DNA from: Methylobacterium sp. W2
GTDB lineage: Bacteria > Pseudomonadota > Alphaproteobacteria > Rhizobiales > Beijerinckiaceae
Assembly: GCF_020662345.1 (NCBI RefSeq)
Contig: NZ_VMOA01000014.1
Location: 1 to 64,000 of the forward strand
Direction of reading: 5' to 3'
Length of the DNA stretch: 64,000 nt
The number at the start of each line of letters is the position of its first letter. Position 1 is the first letter of the stretch. The notes beneath the pieces were generated by a model. The model was not told where the DNA came from. It did no database searches and saw nothing but the letters and a program-made list of their open reading frames with translations. Shown piece after piece: positions 39,596 through 48,983 of the stretch. Both the position numbers and the translations under genes were made by a program.

Positions 39596-41038
39596 ATGGC
39601 GCGTTCGACAAAGGCCGGATCGGCTCCAACGGCGGGCGTACCGCTGCTGCGCCTCCTCGCCGTGTCCGTGGTGGCACTGACCACCGCGAATTGCGCGCAG
39701 AACACCCAGAAACTCGCCGGCCCGACAGGTTCCTCTGGATCGTCCTACGATCCGAAATACGGCGTGAAGGCCAGTCCGCGCCTCTACAGTGAGGGCGACA
39801 CCATTCCGAAGGGCGGCGGCCGCCGCTTCTCGGGAAAGCCCTACGTGGTGGCGGGCCGCACCTACGTGCCCCGCGACGATGCCAGGGGCTATGTCCGCGA
39901 TGGCCTGGCATCCTGGTACGGCAGCGCGTTCCACGGCCGGATGACGGCCAATGGAGAGGTGTTCGACCGCCATTCCATCGCGGCCGCCCACCCGACCCTG
40001 CCGCTGCCGAGCTACGTCCGGGTGACCAATCTCGCCAACCGCCACTCGATGATCGTGCGCGTCAACGATCGCGGCCCCTACCACGCCAACCGCCTCATGG
40101 ACGTGTCGGAGGAGGTGGCCCAGGCCCTGGAATTCCATCGTAGCGGCACCGCCAAGGTGCGGGTGGAGTATGTCGGCAAGGCCTCCACCGCCGGCAGCGA
40201 CGACCGCAAGCTGATGGCGACCCTGCGCACCGATGGCGCACCCGCCCGCGTCGGTGGCGGCTCGCCGGTGATGATGGCCGATCTCGGACCCGATGCCGAG
40301 CCGGAGCGTCTGTCGCGCCCGCAACGCCCCGCCTTGGCCTTCAAGCCTGCGGCCGACGAAGACGATGCCGCTCCCGCGCCGCGTCCCGTTCGGCCCGCGC
40401 CGGTCCTGGTGGCGGGCGGCTCCAGCGTCGCTGTGCCCGCGGCCCTGCAGCCCACCGCGTCCCGGTCGCACGGGTTCCGGCCGACCATGCCGGATCGCCC
40501 GGCACCCGCTAGCCAGGTTCCCGCCATGCAGATGGCCCATGCCGGGCCGAAGACGAAGGGTTCCGTACCGCCGCCACCGGCACCGACGCGCCTTGCCTCG
40601 AGCGCCGGCCCCGCCCATGCCCAGGTATCGAAGCACGGCGCCCCGTCGCCCAAGGAGGCGAAGACGCTCCAGGCCAAGCTGGGCACCACCACGCCGAAGA
40701 CGCAACTCGCCCAGTCGCCAGTCCCGGCGGCAGCGCTGCGGATGGCCGCTGCTTCAGCCCCTGCACGCGGCCCCGTCGTGAAGACGGCGAGCGCCACGAC
40801 CCCGGCACGCTCAGCGACCGGCCATGCCGCAGTGGCGAACCTGCGCCCGGCTCCACTGCCCACGGGCCCGGTGGGAACGGCCAAGGCCAGCATCGCCAAG
40901 CTCTCCGTGCCTCCAGCCGGCTCCCAGCCCGCCGGCGCGCAGGCCGGTCGCGGCAAGTCGTCCGGCCCGGCGGTCGCCACCGCCGCAGCGGCAAAGCCCG
41001 CCCAGGCGCGCCGCTCGCGCATCGCCGAGGTGAACTGA
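39596..41038 (+). CDS. rlpA: RlpA-family septal ring lytic transglycosylase lipoprotein
   Basis: A 480-residue protein. The signal segment ends LTTANC, a probable lipobox at Cys33. The double-psi beta-barrel domain (about 95-190) contains GLASWYGSAFHGRMTANGEV and IVRVNDRGPYH, the RlpA signature for cleaving denuded glycan. The C-terminal 240 residues are Pro/Ala-rich and disordered; no SPOR domain is visible. It acts at the septum or cell envelope and lies just upstream of a penicillin-binding carboxypeptidase gene. Confidence 0.88.
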   Translation: MARSTKAGSAPTAGVPLLRLLAVSVVALTTANCAQNTQKLAGPTGSSGSSYDPKYGVKASPRLYSEGDTIPKGGGRRFSGKPYVVAGRTYVPRDDARGYVRDGLASWYGSAFHGRMTANGEVFDRHSIAAAHPTLPLPSYVRVTNLANRHSMIVRVNDRGPYHANRLMDVSEEVAQALEFHRSGTAKVRVEYVGKASTAGSDDRKLMATLRTDGAPARVGGGSPVMMADLGPDAEPERLSRPQRPALAFKPAADEDDAAPAPRPVRPAPVLVAGGSSVAVPAALQPTASRSHGFRPTMPDRPAPASQVPAMQMAHAGPKTKGSVPPPPAPTRLASSAGPAHAQVSKHGAPSPKEAKTLQAKLGTTTPKTQLAQSPVPAAALRMAAASAPARGPVVKTASATTPARSATGHAAVANLRPAPLPTGPVGTAKASIAKLSVPPAGSQPAGAQAGRGKSSGPAVATAAAAKPAQARRSRIAEVN

Positions 41039-41220
41039 TCGCGGGGGTGGAGACCGGTGCCGGTGTCCCAACAAATCTCACGGCCCCGCGGCGTCATGTC
41101 GTCCACCGCGCTGCGATATCATCGCCAAAGTTGCGTTCGATTTCGCCGGGAATCCCCTGTACCATCTCGCACGGGCGAGAACGGACCGGGCTCTTCAGCC
41201 AAGCCTCGGGGCCGATGGGC

Positions 41221-42474
41221 ATGAGGCGAACGATGCGCGCGACGACGAACCGGATGAATCTGGCCGCTGGCTTACGGGCCGGACTGGCCGGCCTGAGCCT
41301 GTCGGCGATCGGCTGGTTCGCCGCCATCCCCGCCCTCGCCCAGAGCTTCCAGACGGCCGCCCCCCACGCCATCCTGATCGATGCGGATTCCGGCTCCGTG
41401 CTGTTCGAGAAGGCAGCCGACGAGCCGTTCTCGCCGGCTAGCATGGCCAAGCTGATGACCACGGAGATCGTGTTCAACGAGATCCGGCAGGGCCGGCTCA
41501 GCATGGACAGCGAATTCCAGATCACCGAGGACGCCTGGCGCCGGGGCGGCGCCGGAGGAGGCGGCTCCTCGATGTTCGCCCAGCTCAACAGCCGCATCAA
41601 GCTGTCGGACCTGCTCCGCGGCCTGATCGTGCAATCGGGCAATGACGCGGCCATCGCCATCGGTGAGGGCATCGCCGGCTCGGAAGAGAATTTCGGTCGG
41701 ATGATGACCGCGCGGGCCAAGGAAATCGGCCTGACGCGCTCCACCTTCCGCAACGCCACCGGCTATTCCGCGCCGGACCAGAAAGTCACCGCGCGCGATC
41801 TCGCCAAGCTGGCGATCCACCTGATCGACACCTATCCCGACCTCTACAAGATCTTCGCCGAGCGCGAGTTCACCTGGAACAAGATCAAGCAGCAGAACCG
41901 CAATCCGCTTCTCACCCTCGATATCGGCGCCGACGGGCTCAAGACCGGCTATCTCGAGGAATCGGGCTACGGCCTCACCGGCTCGGCGGTGCAGAACGGC
42001 CAGCGCCTCATCATGGTGGTGAGCGGCCTCAAGACGGCGCGCGACCGAGCCGCCGAATCGCGCAAGCTGGTGGAATGGGGTTTTCGCGCCTTTGAGCCGC
42101 GCCAGATCTTCGCCAGCGGCGAGACCGTGGCCGATGCCTCCGTCTTCGGCGGGGCGCAGGGCAGCGTTCCCCTGGTGGCCAAGAAGCCGGTCCGCGTGCT
42201 CCTGCCCCGGGGCAATGGCGACCGCATCAGCGCCCGCGTCGTCTATCAGGGTCCGCTGACCGCGCCGGTTGAGCAGGGACGGGAGGTGGGCCGCCTGCGC
42301 ATCACCCGTGGCGACACCCAGGCCCTCGACCTGCCGGTCTATGCCGGGGAGGACGTGCCGGCCGGCACGATTCCGCAGCGCGCCCTCGACGGGGCCTGGG
42401 AGGTCGGAACCGGCCTGTTCCGGCGCGCCTTCGACAAGGTTGGCGCGAGTGACAAGGACGGCGCCAAATCGTGA
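41221..42474 (+). CDS. dacF: D-alanyl-D-alanine carboxypeptidase (PBP5/6 class)
   Basis: A 417-residue S11-family serine peptidase that trims peptidoglycan pentapeptides. Signal peptide through IPALAQ (about residue 41). Motifs: Ser74-x-x-Lys77 in [13 protein letters not shown] at 139-141, KTG at 241-243. The C-terminal beta domain and a closing amphipathic region follow. Start choice: ATG 41221 or 41233 are the likely starts; the open frame from 41047 adds about 56 residues of unlikely sequence. Its stop overlaps tmk (GTGA). Confidence 0.93.
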   Translation: MRRTMRATTNRMNLAAGLRAGLAGLSLSAIGWFAAIPALAQSFQTAAPHAILIDADSGSVLFEKAADEPFSPASMAKLMTTEIVFNEIRQGRLSMDSEFQITEDAWRRGGAGGGGSSMFAQLNSRIKLSDLLRGLIVQSGNDAAIAIGEGIAGSEENFGRMMTARAKEIGLTRSTFRNATGYSAPDQKVTARDLAKLAIHLIDTYPDLYKIFAEREFTWNKIKQQNRNPLLTLDIGADGLKTGYLEESGYGLTGSAVQNGQRLIMVVSGLKTARDRAAESRKLVEWGFRAFEPRQIFASGETVADASVFGGAQGSVPLVAKKPVRVLLPRGNGDRISARVVYQGPLTAPVEQGREVGRLRITRGDTQALDLPVYAGEDVPAGTIPQRALDGAWEVGTGLFRRAFDKVGASDKDGAKS

Positions 42475-43166
42475 CCGGCCGAAGCCGCAGGCAGGGCGGA
42501 GCGTTCATCACCTTCGAAGGGGGGGAGGGGGCCGGGAAATCGACCCAGATCGGCCGGCTCGCGGCGCGCCTGCGCGGCGCGTCCTCCGTTCCAGTGTTGA
42601 CGACGCGGGAGCCCGGCGGCTCGGCCAAGGCCGAGGCGATCCGTGAGGCGCTGCTGGCCGGCACAGTGAAGCAGCACGGCCCCTTCGCCGAGGCGCTGCT
42701 GTTCTCCGCCGCTCGCATCGACCATCTCGACACGCTGATCCGCCCGGCCCTCGCCCGCGGCGAGACCGTGCTGTGCGACCGATTCTCGGATTCGACCCGT
42801 GCCTATCAGGGGGCGGCGGGCGGTCTCGACCCCGCCCTGCTCTCGACCCTGGAGCGGGTCGTCGTCGGGGACATGACGCCCGATCTCACCCTGATCCTCG
42901 ACCTCGACCCCGGCACCGGCCTCGCCAGGGCGAAGGCCCGTGCCGGGGAGGGGGAGGCTGCCGACCGGTTCGAGGCGGAGGCACTCGGCTTCCACACCCG
43001 CCTGCGGCAGGCGTTCCTCGCCATCGCGGCGGCAGAACCGGAGCGCTGCGTCGTCATCGATGCCGGACTCTCCCCCGATGCGGTGGAGGCGGCGATCGCC
43101 GCCACCCTCGCCGCCCGCCTGCCCAGCCTTCTCTCCGGCCCGGAGGCCGCCGACGATGCGGCCTGA
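42471..43166 (+). CDS. tmk: Thymidylate kinase
   Basis: A 231-residue protein. P-loop GGEGAGKST at 17-25, the DR(S/F) dTMP-binding motif ([14 protein letters not shown]) near 100-115, and the REPGG loop near 46-50. It phosphorylates dTMP to dTDP for DNA synthesis. The start is GTG 42471. It overlaps dacF before it and holB after it; tmk-holB linkage is widespread in bacteria. Confidence 0.95.
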   Translation: MTGRSRRQGGAFITFEGGEGAGKSTQIGRLAARLRGASSVPVLTTREPGGSAKAEAIREALLAGTVKQHGPFAEALLFSAARIDHLDTLIRPALARGETVLCDRFSDSTRAYQGAAGGLDPALLSTLERVVVGDMTPDLTLILDLDPGTGLARAKARAGEGEAADRFEAEALGFHTRLRQAFLAIAAAEPERCVVIDAGLSPDAVEAAIAATLAARLPSLLSGPEAADDAA

Positions 43167-44220
43167 ACGTGCGCCCGAGGACGTCGAGCCCGGCGATCTC
43201 GCCGACATCCCCCGCCCGCGCGAGCAGGCCGGTCTCGTCGGCCATGCGGAGGCGGAGGCCGCCTTCATCGAGGGGATCGCCTCTGGCCGCCTGCACCATG
43301 CCTGGCTCATCGGCGGGCCGCGCGGCATCGGCAAGGCGACCCTGGCCTATCGCGTGGCGCGCTGGCTCATCGCCAACCCTCGCCCCGGCCACGTCCCGGA
43401 CACCCTGGCCGTCGATCCCTCACATCCGGCGGCCCGGCAGGTGGCGGCCCTGTCGCATCCCAATCTCGTGGCCCTGCGTCGAACCCGGCCGCACAATGCC
43501 AAGACGCTCGCGACCAAGATCTCGGTGGATGCCGCCCGCCACGCCCTCGACCTGTTCGGCTCGACGGCGGGCAATGACGGCTATCGCATCTGCATCGTCG
43601 ACAGCGCCGAGGATCTCAACGCCAACAGCGCCAATGCCCTGCTCAAGATGGTGGAGGAGCCCCCGCCCCGCTGCCTGTTCCTCATCGTCAGCCACGCGCC
43701 GGGCCGGCTGCTGCCGACGATCCGCTCGCGCTGCCGCGCCCTCAACCTGCGTCCCCTGGGGGAGGGGGAGGTGGCCCGGGTGCTGGAGAGCTTCCCTCCC
43801 CCCTTCGTGCGGCCCGACCCGGAGGCCCTGGCCCGTGCCGCCGCTCTCTCCGAGGGCTCGGTGGCGCAGGGCTTCGCCATGCTCGACCCGGCGACGTCCG
43901 GTCTCGTCGGCGAGATGGAGACCCTGCTGTCGCGTCTCGACCATCCCGACTGGCGCCGTATCCTGGCGCTCGCCGAGAAGCTCTCGGGCCGCGACGCGGA
44001 CGAGCATTTCGCCGCGAGCCTCGACACGGTGTTCCGCTTCGTCTCGTCGGAACTGGACCGCCGCAGCCACGAGCCGCCGGCTCGCCTTGCGGCCCTGGTG
44101 GAGGTGTGTGACAAGATCGCCCGCGCCGCCCGGGAGGCCGCGACCTACAATCTCGACAGGCGGCCGCTGATCCTCTCGCTGTTCGGCGACCTCGCGGGGG
44201 CCGTGCGCGCCGGGACATGA
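43156..44220 (+). CDS. holB: DNA polymerase III delta-prime subunit
   Basis: A 354-residue AAA+ clamp-loader subunit from ATG 43156, overlapping tmk by 11 bases. It has a modified Walker A ([10 protein letters not shown]) near 50, [12 protein letters not shown] near 160, and SRC in [14 protein letters not shown] near 190, the typical delta-prime motifs. It is part of the clamp loader of the replicative polymerase. Confidence 0.93.
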   Translation: MRPERAPEDVEPGDLADIPRPREQAGLVGHAEAEAAFIEGIASGRLHHAWLIGGPRGIGKATLAYRVARWLIANPRPGHVPDTLAVDPSHPAARQVAALSHPNLVALRRTRPHNAKTLATKISVDAARHALDLFGSTAGNDGYRICIVDSAEDLNANSANALLKMVEEPPPRCLFLIVSHAPGRLLPTIRSRCRALNLRPLGEGEVARVLESFPPPFVRPDPEALARAAALSEGSVAQGFAMLDPATSGLVGEMETLLSRLDHPDWRRILALAEKLSGRDADEHFAASLDTVFRFVSSELDRRSHEPPARLAALVEVCDKIARAAREAATYNLDRRPLILSLFGDLAGAVRAGT

Positions 44221-44273
44221 GCAGGCTCGTCCTGTGATCCGATGAACCGCGTATCCGAGGGTATTTCGACGCG

Positions 44274-45899
44274 ATGGCCAACGAATCAGGGCCCAGCCCA
44301 TCCATTGCCGAGACTTCCGGTTCCGACAACGAGACTTTCAGCTCCGAAAACAAGACCTTCGGCATCAGCACGGCGATCTCCTATCCCAACGGCGCGCCGC
44401 ATATCGGCCACGCCTACGAGGTGATCGCCACGGACGCGATCGCGCGGTTCAAGCGCCTCGACGGTTACGACGTGCTGTTCTCCACCGGCACCGACGAGCA
44501 CGGGCTCAAGATCCAGCAGACCGCGTCCAGGGCCGGCATCGGCCCGAAGGCCCTGGTCGACGACATGGCCGCGCGCTTCAAGGCCATGGCCGAGGCGCTG
44601 AACTGCAGCCACGACCGCTTCATCCGCACCACGGAGCCGGACCATTACCTCGCCGCCCAGGAACTCTGGCGGCGCATGGAGGCCAACGGCGACATCTACC
44701 TGTCGAAATACGCCGGCTGGTACTCGGTGCGCGACGAGGCCTATTACAACGAGGACGAGACCGAGACCGCCCCCGACGGGACGCGCCGCGCGCGGGAGAC
44801 CGGCACGGCCGTGACCTGGATGGAGGAGGAGAACTTCCTGTTCCGCCTCTCCGCCTATCAGGATCGGCTGCTCGCCCTCTACGAGGCACAGCCCGACTTC
44901 ATCGGCCCCGAGACCCGGCGCAACGAGGTGGCGAGCTTCGTCCGCTCCGGCCTCAAGGACCTCTCCGTCAGCCGCACCAATTTCGATTGGGGCGTGCCGG
45001 TGCCGGGGCACTCGGACCACGTCATGTATGTGTGGGTCGATGCCCTCACCAACTATCTCACGGTGACGGGCTTCCCCGACGAGGCCGACGCCCGCAAAAA
45101 ATTCTGGCCGATGGACCTGCACGTCATCGGCAAGGACATCGTGCGCTTCCACGCGGTGTACTGGCCGGCCTTCCTGATGTCGGCGGGTCTGCCGCTGCCG
45201 AAGCGCGTCTTCGGCCACGGCTTCCTGCTCTCCAAGGGCGAGAAGATGTCGAAGTCGCTCGGCAACGTCGTCGATCCGATGGACCTCATCGCGACCTACG
45301 GGGTCGATGCTCTGCGCCAGTTCGTCCTGCGCGAGGTGCCGTTCGGCGGCGACGGCAATTACAGCCACGAGGCCATCATCACCCGCTACACGGCGGACCT
45401 CTCCAACGGGCTCGGCAACCTCGCCCAGCGCTCGCTCTCGATGATCGCGAAGAATTGCGGCGGCCTCGTCCCGGAGCACGGCGAGTTCACGGAGGACGAC
45501 CGGGCACTCCTGGCGCAGGCGGACGCCCTGCCGGGCTCCGTGCGGGTGGCGATGGACAAGCTCGCCCTCCACACGGCGCTCGCCGACATCTGGGCCGTGG
45601 TGACGGCCTCGGACCGCTATTTCGATGCGCAGAAGCCCTGGGTGCTGCGCAAGACCGACCCTTCCCGCATGGCCGCCTCCCTCTACGTGGTGGCCGAGAC
45701 CCTGCGCGCCATCGGCATCCTGGTGCAACCCTTCATGCCGGGTTCGGGCGCGAAGCTCCTCGACCTGCTGGCCGTGCCCGCCGACAGGCGGCAGCTTGCC
45801 GATATCGGGGAGGGGGGCCGGCTGGTGCCGGGCACCGCGCTCCCCGCGCCGAGCGGGCTGTTCCCGCGCTTCGTCGAGCCGGAGCCTCCCGCCACCTGA
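44274..45899 (+). CDS. metG: Methionyl-tRNA synthetase
   Basis: A 541-residue class I synthetase. HIGH motif PHIGHAY at 42-48, KMSKS at 324-328, with the CP domain and anticodon-binding alpha-helical domain (about 380-510). It lacks the zinc-knuckle cysteines of the larger MetG form and has no C-terminal tRNA-binding domain, so it is the short alphaproteobacterial type. An extra low-complexity N-terminal segment of about 28 residues ([15 protein letters not shown]) precedes the Rossmann fold; the true start could be later. Confidence 0.94.
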   Translation: MANESGPSPSIAETSGSDNETFSSENKTFGISTAISYPNGAPHIGHAYEVIATDAIARFKRLDGYDVLFSTGTDEHGLKIQQTASRAGIGPKALVDDMAARFKAMAEALNCSHDRFIRTTEPDHYLAAQELWRRMEANGDIYLSKYAGWYSVRDEAYYNEDETETAPDGTRRARETGTAVTWMEEENFLFRLSAYQDRLLALYEAQPDFIGPETRRNEVASFVRSGLKDLSVSRTNFDWGVPVPGHSDHVMYVWVDALTNYLTVTGFPDEADARKKFWPMDLHVIGKDIVRFHAVYWPAFLMSAGLPLPKRVFGHGFLLSKGEKMSKSLGNVVDPMDLIATYGVDALRQFVLREVPFGGDGNYSHEAIITRYTADLSNGLGNLAQRSLSMIAKNCGGLVPEHGEFTEDDRALLAQADALPGSVRVAMDKLALHTALADIWAVVTASDRYFDAQKPWVLRKTDPSRMAASLYVVAETLRAIGILVQPFMPGSGAKLLDLLAVPADRRQLADIGEGGRLVPGTALPAPSGLFPRFVEPEPPAT

Positions 45900-45940
45900 G
45901 GCGGGGTCCGCAGCGTCCACACCAATCCTGAGCTTTGTCC

Positions 45941-46738
45941 ATGCTGGTCGACAGCCACTGCCATCTCGATTTCCCGAACTTCGCCGAGGATCTTCCCGGC
46001 GTGATCGCCCGCGCCGAGGCGGCGGGCGTCACGGGGATGCTCACGATCTCGACGCGGGTCGCCAAGGCCCGGGTCTACGAAGCCCTGTCCGAGGCTCATC
46101 CGCAGATCTGGCACACCGTAGGGACCCATCCGAACGGGGCAGGGGACGAGCCCGACGTGCCCACGGAGGACATCGTCGCCCTCACCCGTCATCCGCGCTG
46201 TGTCGGGATCGGCGAGGCGGGGCTCGACTACCATTACGAGGACGCCGCCCCGGAAGCGGTGCAGGAGCGGGTGTTCCGCCGGCATATCGCGGCCGCCCGC
46301 GAGACCGGCCTCCCCCTCGTCATCCATGCCCGCGATGCCGACGACCACATGGAATCGGTGCTCGTCGACGAGATGAAGCGCGGGGCCTTCAAGGCAGTGC
46401 TGCACTGCTTCTCCTCGGGCCGGCGCCTGGCGGAAATCGGGATCGAACTCGGCTTGTTCGTCTCGTTCTCGGGCATCGTCACCTTCCGGCGCTCGCACGA
46501 TCTGCGCGATATCGCGCTGGCCGTCCCCCGCGACCGCATCCTGGTGGAGACCGACGCGCCGTTCCTGGCGCCTGAGCCGCATCGCGGGCGCAGCAACGAG
46601 CCGGCCTATACCGCCGACACCGCCCGCTCCCTGGCCAAGACCCTGGACATGGAGTTCGAGGCCTTCGCGAGCCTGACGACGGCCAATTTCCACCGCCTGT
46701 TCGACAAGGCGACCCCATCCGGCGGCCGGCGGGCGTGA
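45941..46738 (+). CDS. tatD: TatD family metal-dependent hydrolase / DNase
   Basis: A 265-residue protein beginning MLVDSHCHLDFPNF with HxH metal ligands, GIGEAGLDYHYE (Glu ligand), VIHARDA and VLVETDAPFLAP (Asp ligand), the TatD beta-barrel pattern. It removes 3' deoxynucleotides or hydrolyses damaged substrates. ATG 45941 is preferred over an upstream TTG. Downstream of metG, as in many genomes. Confidence 0.93.
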   Translation: MLVDSHCHLDFPNFAEDLPGVIARAEAAGVTGMLTISTRVAKARVYEALSEAHPQIWHTVGTHPNGAGDEPDVPTEDIVALTRHPRCVGIGEAGLDYHYEDAAPEAVQERVFRRHIAAARETGLPLVIHARDADDHMESVLVDEMKRGAFKAVLHCFSSGRRLAEIGIELGLFVSFSGIVTFRRSHDLRDIALAVPRDRILVETDAPFLAPEPHRGRSNEPAYTADTARSLAKTLDMEFEAFASLTTANFHRLFDKATPSGGRRA

Positions 46739-46781
46739 CAGGCGCCCGCGCGCTCCGATACCAACGGACCGGGAGGTGCGG

Positions 46782-47585
46782 ATGGGTTCTCTGACGCTGA
46801 CGATCCTCGGCTGCGGCTCGTCCGGCGGCGTTCCCCGCGTGGGCTACGGCTGGGGCGCCTGCGACCCGGCCGATGCCAGGAACCGGCGGCGGCGCTGCTC
46901 GATCCTCGTGGAGCGGCGCGGGGAGGCGGGCGCCACCAGCCTCCTCGTGGACACCTCGCCCGATCTGCGCGAGCAATTGCTGTCGGCGGGGGTGAGCCGC
47001 CTCGACGCGGTGCTCTACACCCATGCCCATGCCGACCACACCCACGGCATCGACGATGTGCGGCCCCTGGTGATCCACATGCACCGGCGCATCCCGGTCT
47101 ATGCCGATGCCGAGACGCGGGCCCTGCTCACGATGCGCTTCGGCTATTGCTTCGAGACGCCACCCGGCAGCGCCTACCCGCCGATCCTCGACATGAACGA
47201 TCTCGTGGCGGGCGAGCCGGTGACGATCCCGGGTGAGGGCGGTACGATCGAGGCGGTGGCCTTCGGCATGGAGCACGGCGCCGAATCCGCCCACGGCTTC
47301 CGCTTCGGGCCAGCGGCCTACGCGCCCGACGTGAGCCTGATGCCGGAGGCAGCCAAGGCGCGTCTCCACGGCCTCGATCTCCTCATCATCGATGCCCTGC
47401 GCGACACCCCTCACCCGACCCATTACTCGGTCTCGGATGCGCTCGCGCTGATCGAGGAGGTGCGCCCGCGCCGCGCGATTCTCACCAACCTCCACACCGA
47501 TCTCGACTACGCGACCCTGGCCGCCAAGCTGCCGCCGGGCGTGGTGCCGGCCTATGACGGGCTGTCGGTGAGCGTGGATCTCTGA
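46782..47585 (+). CDS. Metallo-beta-lactamase-fold hydrolase (PhnP-like)
   Basis: A 267-residue protein from ATG 46782 with GGGAGG five bases upstream. THAHADHTHGIDD is the HxHxDH metal site; LLVDTSPDLREQLL and a final LTNLHTDLDY strand follow. It resembles PhnP-type phosphodiesterases. Its linkage with tatD and metG is common in this order of bacteria. Confidence 0.9.
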   Translation: MGSLTLTILGCGSSGGVPRVGYGWGACDPADARNRRRRCSILVERRGEAGATSLLVDTSPDLREQLLSAGVSRLDAVLYTHAHADHTHGIDDVRPLVIHMHRRIPVYADAETRALLTMRFGYCFETPPGSAYPPILDMNDLVAGEPVTIPGEGGTIEAVAFGMEHGAESAHGFRFGPAAYAPDVSLMPEAAKARLHGLDLLIIDALRDTPHPTHYSVSDALALIEEVRPRRAILTNLHTDLDYATLAAKLPPGVVPAYDGLSVSVDL

Positions 47586-47620
47586 CGCATCGTCCCGAAG
47601 ACCGGGAAGCGGGTTTCGAA

Positions 47621-47648
47621 CAAGAGCCGGTGCGACGCCGGTCTCTTG
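47621..47648. terminator. Imperfect hairpin between convergent genes
   Basis: CAAGAG (47621-47626) pairs with CTCTTG (47643-47648) around inner CCGG/CCGG arms. It lies between two convergent genes and may terminate both; no U tract is obvious. Confidence 0.35.
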
Positions 47649-47692
47649 ACGGGGAGGGCGGCCCGCGAGCCCCCGCCCCCAAAGAGCCGTCT

Positions 47693-48487
47693 TCAGTTGT
47701 TGCGCAGGGGATCGGCCGGAATGAGGCCGGCATTGACCAGGATCTGCGCCGTGGCGGCCTCCGCGAGGCGGTCGTAGCCCGCATCGGTCATGTGCAGCCC
47801 GTCGGGCCCGATCATCTGGTTGAGCGACAGCAATCCGCTGGCGGCCCAGGTCCGCATCAAGGCGTTGCGCCGGATCACCGGCACGTCGAGCTCAAGGGCG
47901 AGGGCGTGGAGCGCCTCGCCATAGCGCTCGGCGCCGTTGGTGGTGCTCAGGCGACGGCACCATTGCTGGTCCATCAGGATCACGTCGGAGCCGGCGGCGC
48001 GCATTGCCGTGATGCCCTGGCGCGTGAGCTCGGTGAAGCGTTCCACCGTGACACCGGTCATCGGGTCGTTGCTGCCGGTCTGCCAGATCACGAGGTCGGG
48101 CCGCGCGGTGAGCACGTCGCGGTCGAGGCGCCGGGCCATGGCCTCGGCATCGTCACCGCCCTTGCCCCGGTTGAGCACCGTCACCGTGGAGTGCTTCGCG
48201 CCGGCGTTGTCCAGGCGTCGCTGCAGGTCGTCCTGGAGCTGGGCCGGGTAGGCGGCGGAAGGCGAGGAGGCGCCCGACCCTTCCGTGGACGAAGAGCCGA
48301 AGGCGACGATGCGGATGTCCGACCCCGTCTTCACCAGGGACGCCACATGGGAGAGCTTGGCCATCGCCCGCGCGGGGATCGCGGGCTTCATCAGCACCGG
48401 ATCCGCCCATGCCGGCCCGCCGAGGCCGAGGGCCGCGAGGGCTAGGCCGAGAATCGGGGCGGCGCAGGGCTTCAGCAAGGTCAGCAT
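47693..48487 (-). CDS. Secreted SGNH-family hydrolase
   Basis: A 264-residue protein from ATG 48487. Signal peptide (LLKPCAAPILGLALAALGLG, cleavage after WA). Block I FGSSSTEGS (nucleophile Ser), block II GKGGDDAE, block III WQTGSNDP, block V DGLHMTDAG (Asp and His). It is a lipase/acylhydrolase of unknown substrate, probably periplasmic. Confidence 0.88.
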   Translation of the reverse strand: MLTLLKPCAAPILGLALAALGLGGPAWADPVLMKPAIPARAMAKLSHVASLVKTGSDIRIVAFGSSSTEGSGASSPSAAYPAQLQDDLQRRLDNAGAKHSTVTVLNRGKGGDDAEAMARRLDRDVLTARPDLVIWQTGSNDPMTGVTVERFTELTRQGITAMRAAGSDVILMDQQWCRRLSTTNGAERYGEALHALALELDVPVIRRNALMRTWAASGLLSLNQMIGPDGLHMTDAGYDRLAEAATAQILVNAGLIPADPLRNN

Positions 48488-48983
48488 CGTATCCGCTTCG
48501 AATGGACCGGATCGCGCGGTTATCGGGACCGCTTCCGCGTCGGGATGACGTAGACACGTGGTTTGAGATCGGATTGTGACGATCGCCCCCGAAACTGGCG
48601 GATCGCTTAAGGAAGGTGGTGAGCGAGGCATGAACGCCCGCATCCATCGGGGATACTTGATGGAATGGTGAATTCCAAGCGCATGATCGACGTCCGTGCG
48701 CTTCGATTGGAGGAGAGTCACTCCATGAGCCCCGCCGTTCGGGATGACGAGGGTCCATGGTCGAGGGCGTCACGGTCGGAACGGAGCCCGGACAGGGCAG
48801 GGACGAACACTGATTCGCTCGGGAGATCGGGCGCGCCAATATGGTTAATGGTGTTAACCATATCATAGTCGCTCCCGCCTTATGTTCCATAATATATCTT
48901 ATGCGAATGGCGGATGCGGGTGCTGAACGGGCCTGGATCGCCCTCCCGGGCAGCCTCCACCGACGATGGGCGCCGGCGCCTTC
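48488..48983. other. Intergenic region with a 10-bp palindrome
   Basis: No convincing gene is present (frames here are short and atypical). It is AT-richer near 48.84-48.90 kb and holds a perfect inverted repeat ATATGGTTAA (48839-48848) with TTAACCATAT (48854-48863) around TGGTG, a likely operator or hairpin. This sits between the SGNH gene start (48487, leftward) and the RND transporter stop (48984). Confidence 0.6.

Noticed and set aside
44286..45920. 544-codon reverse frame over metG
   Set aside because: Shadow of the methionyl-tRNA synthetase gene.
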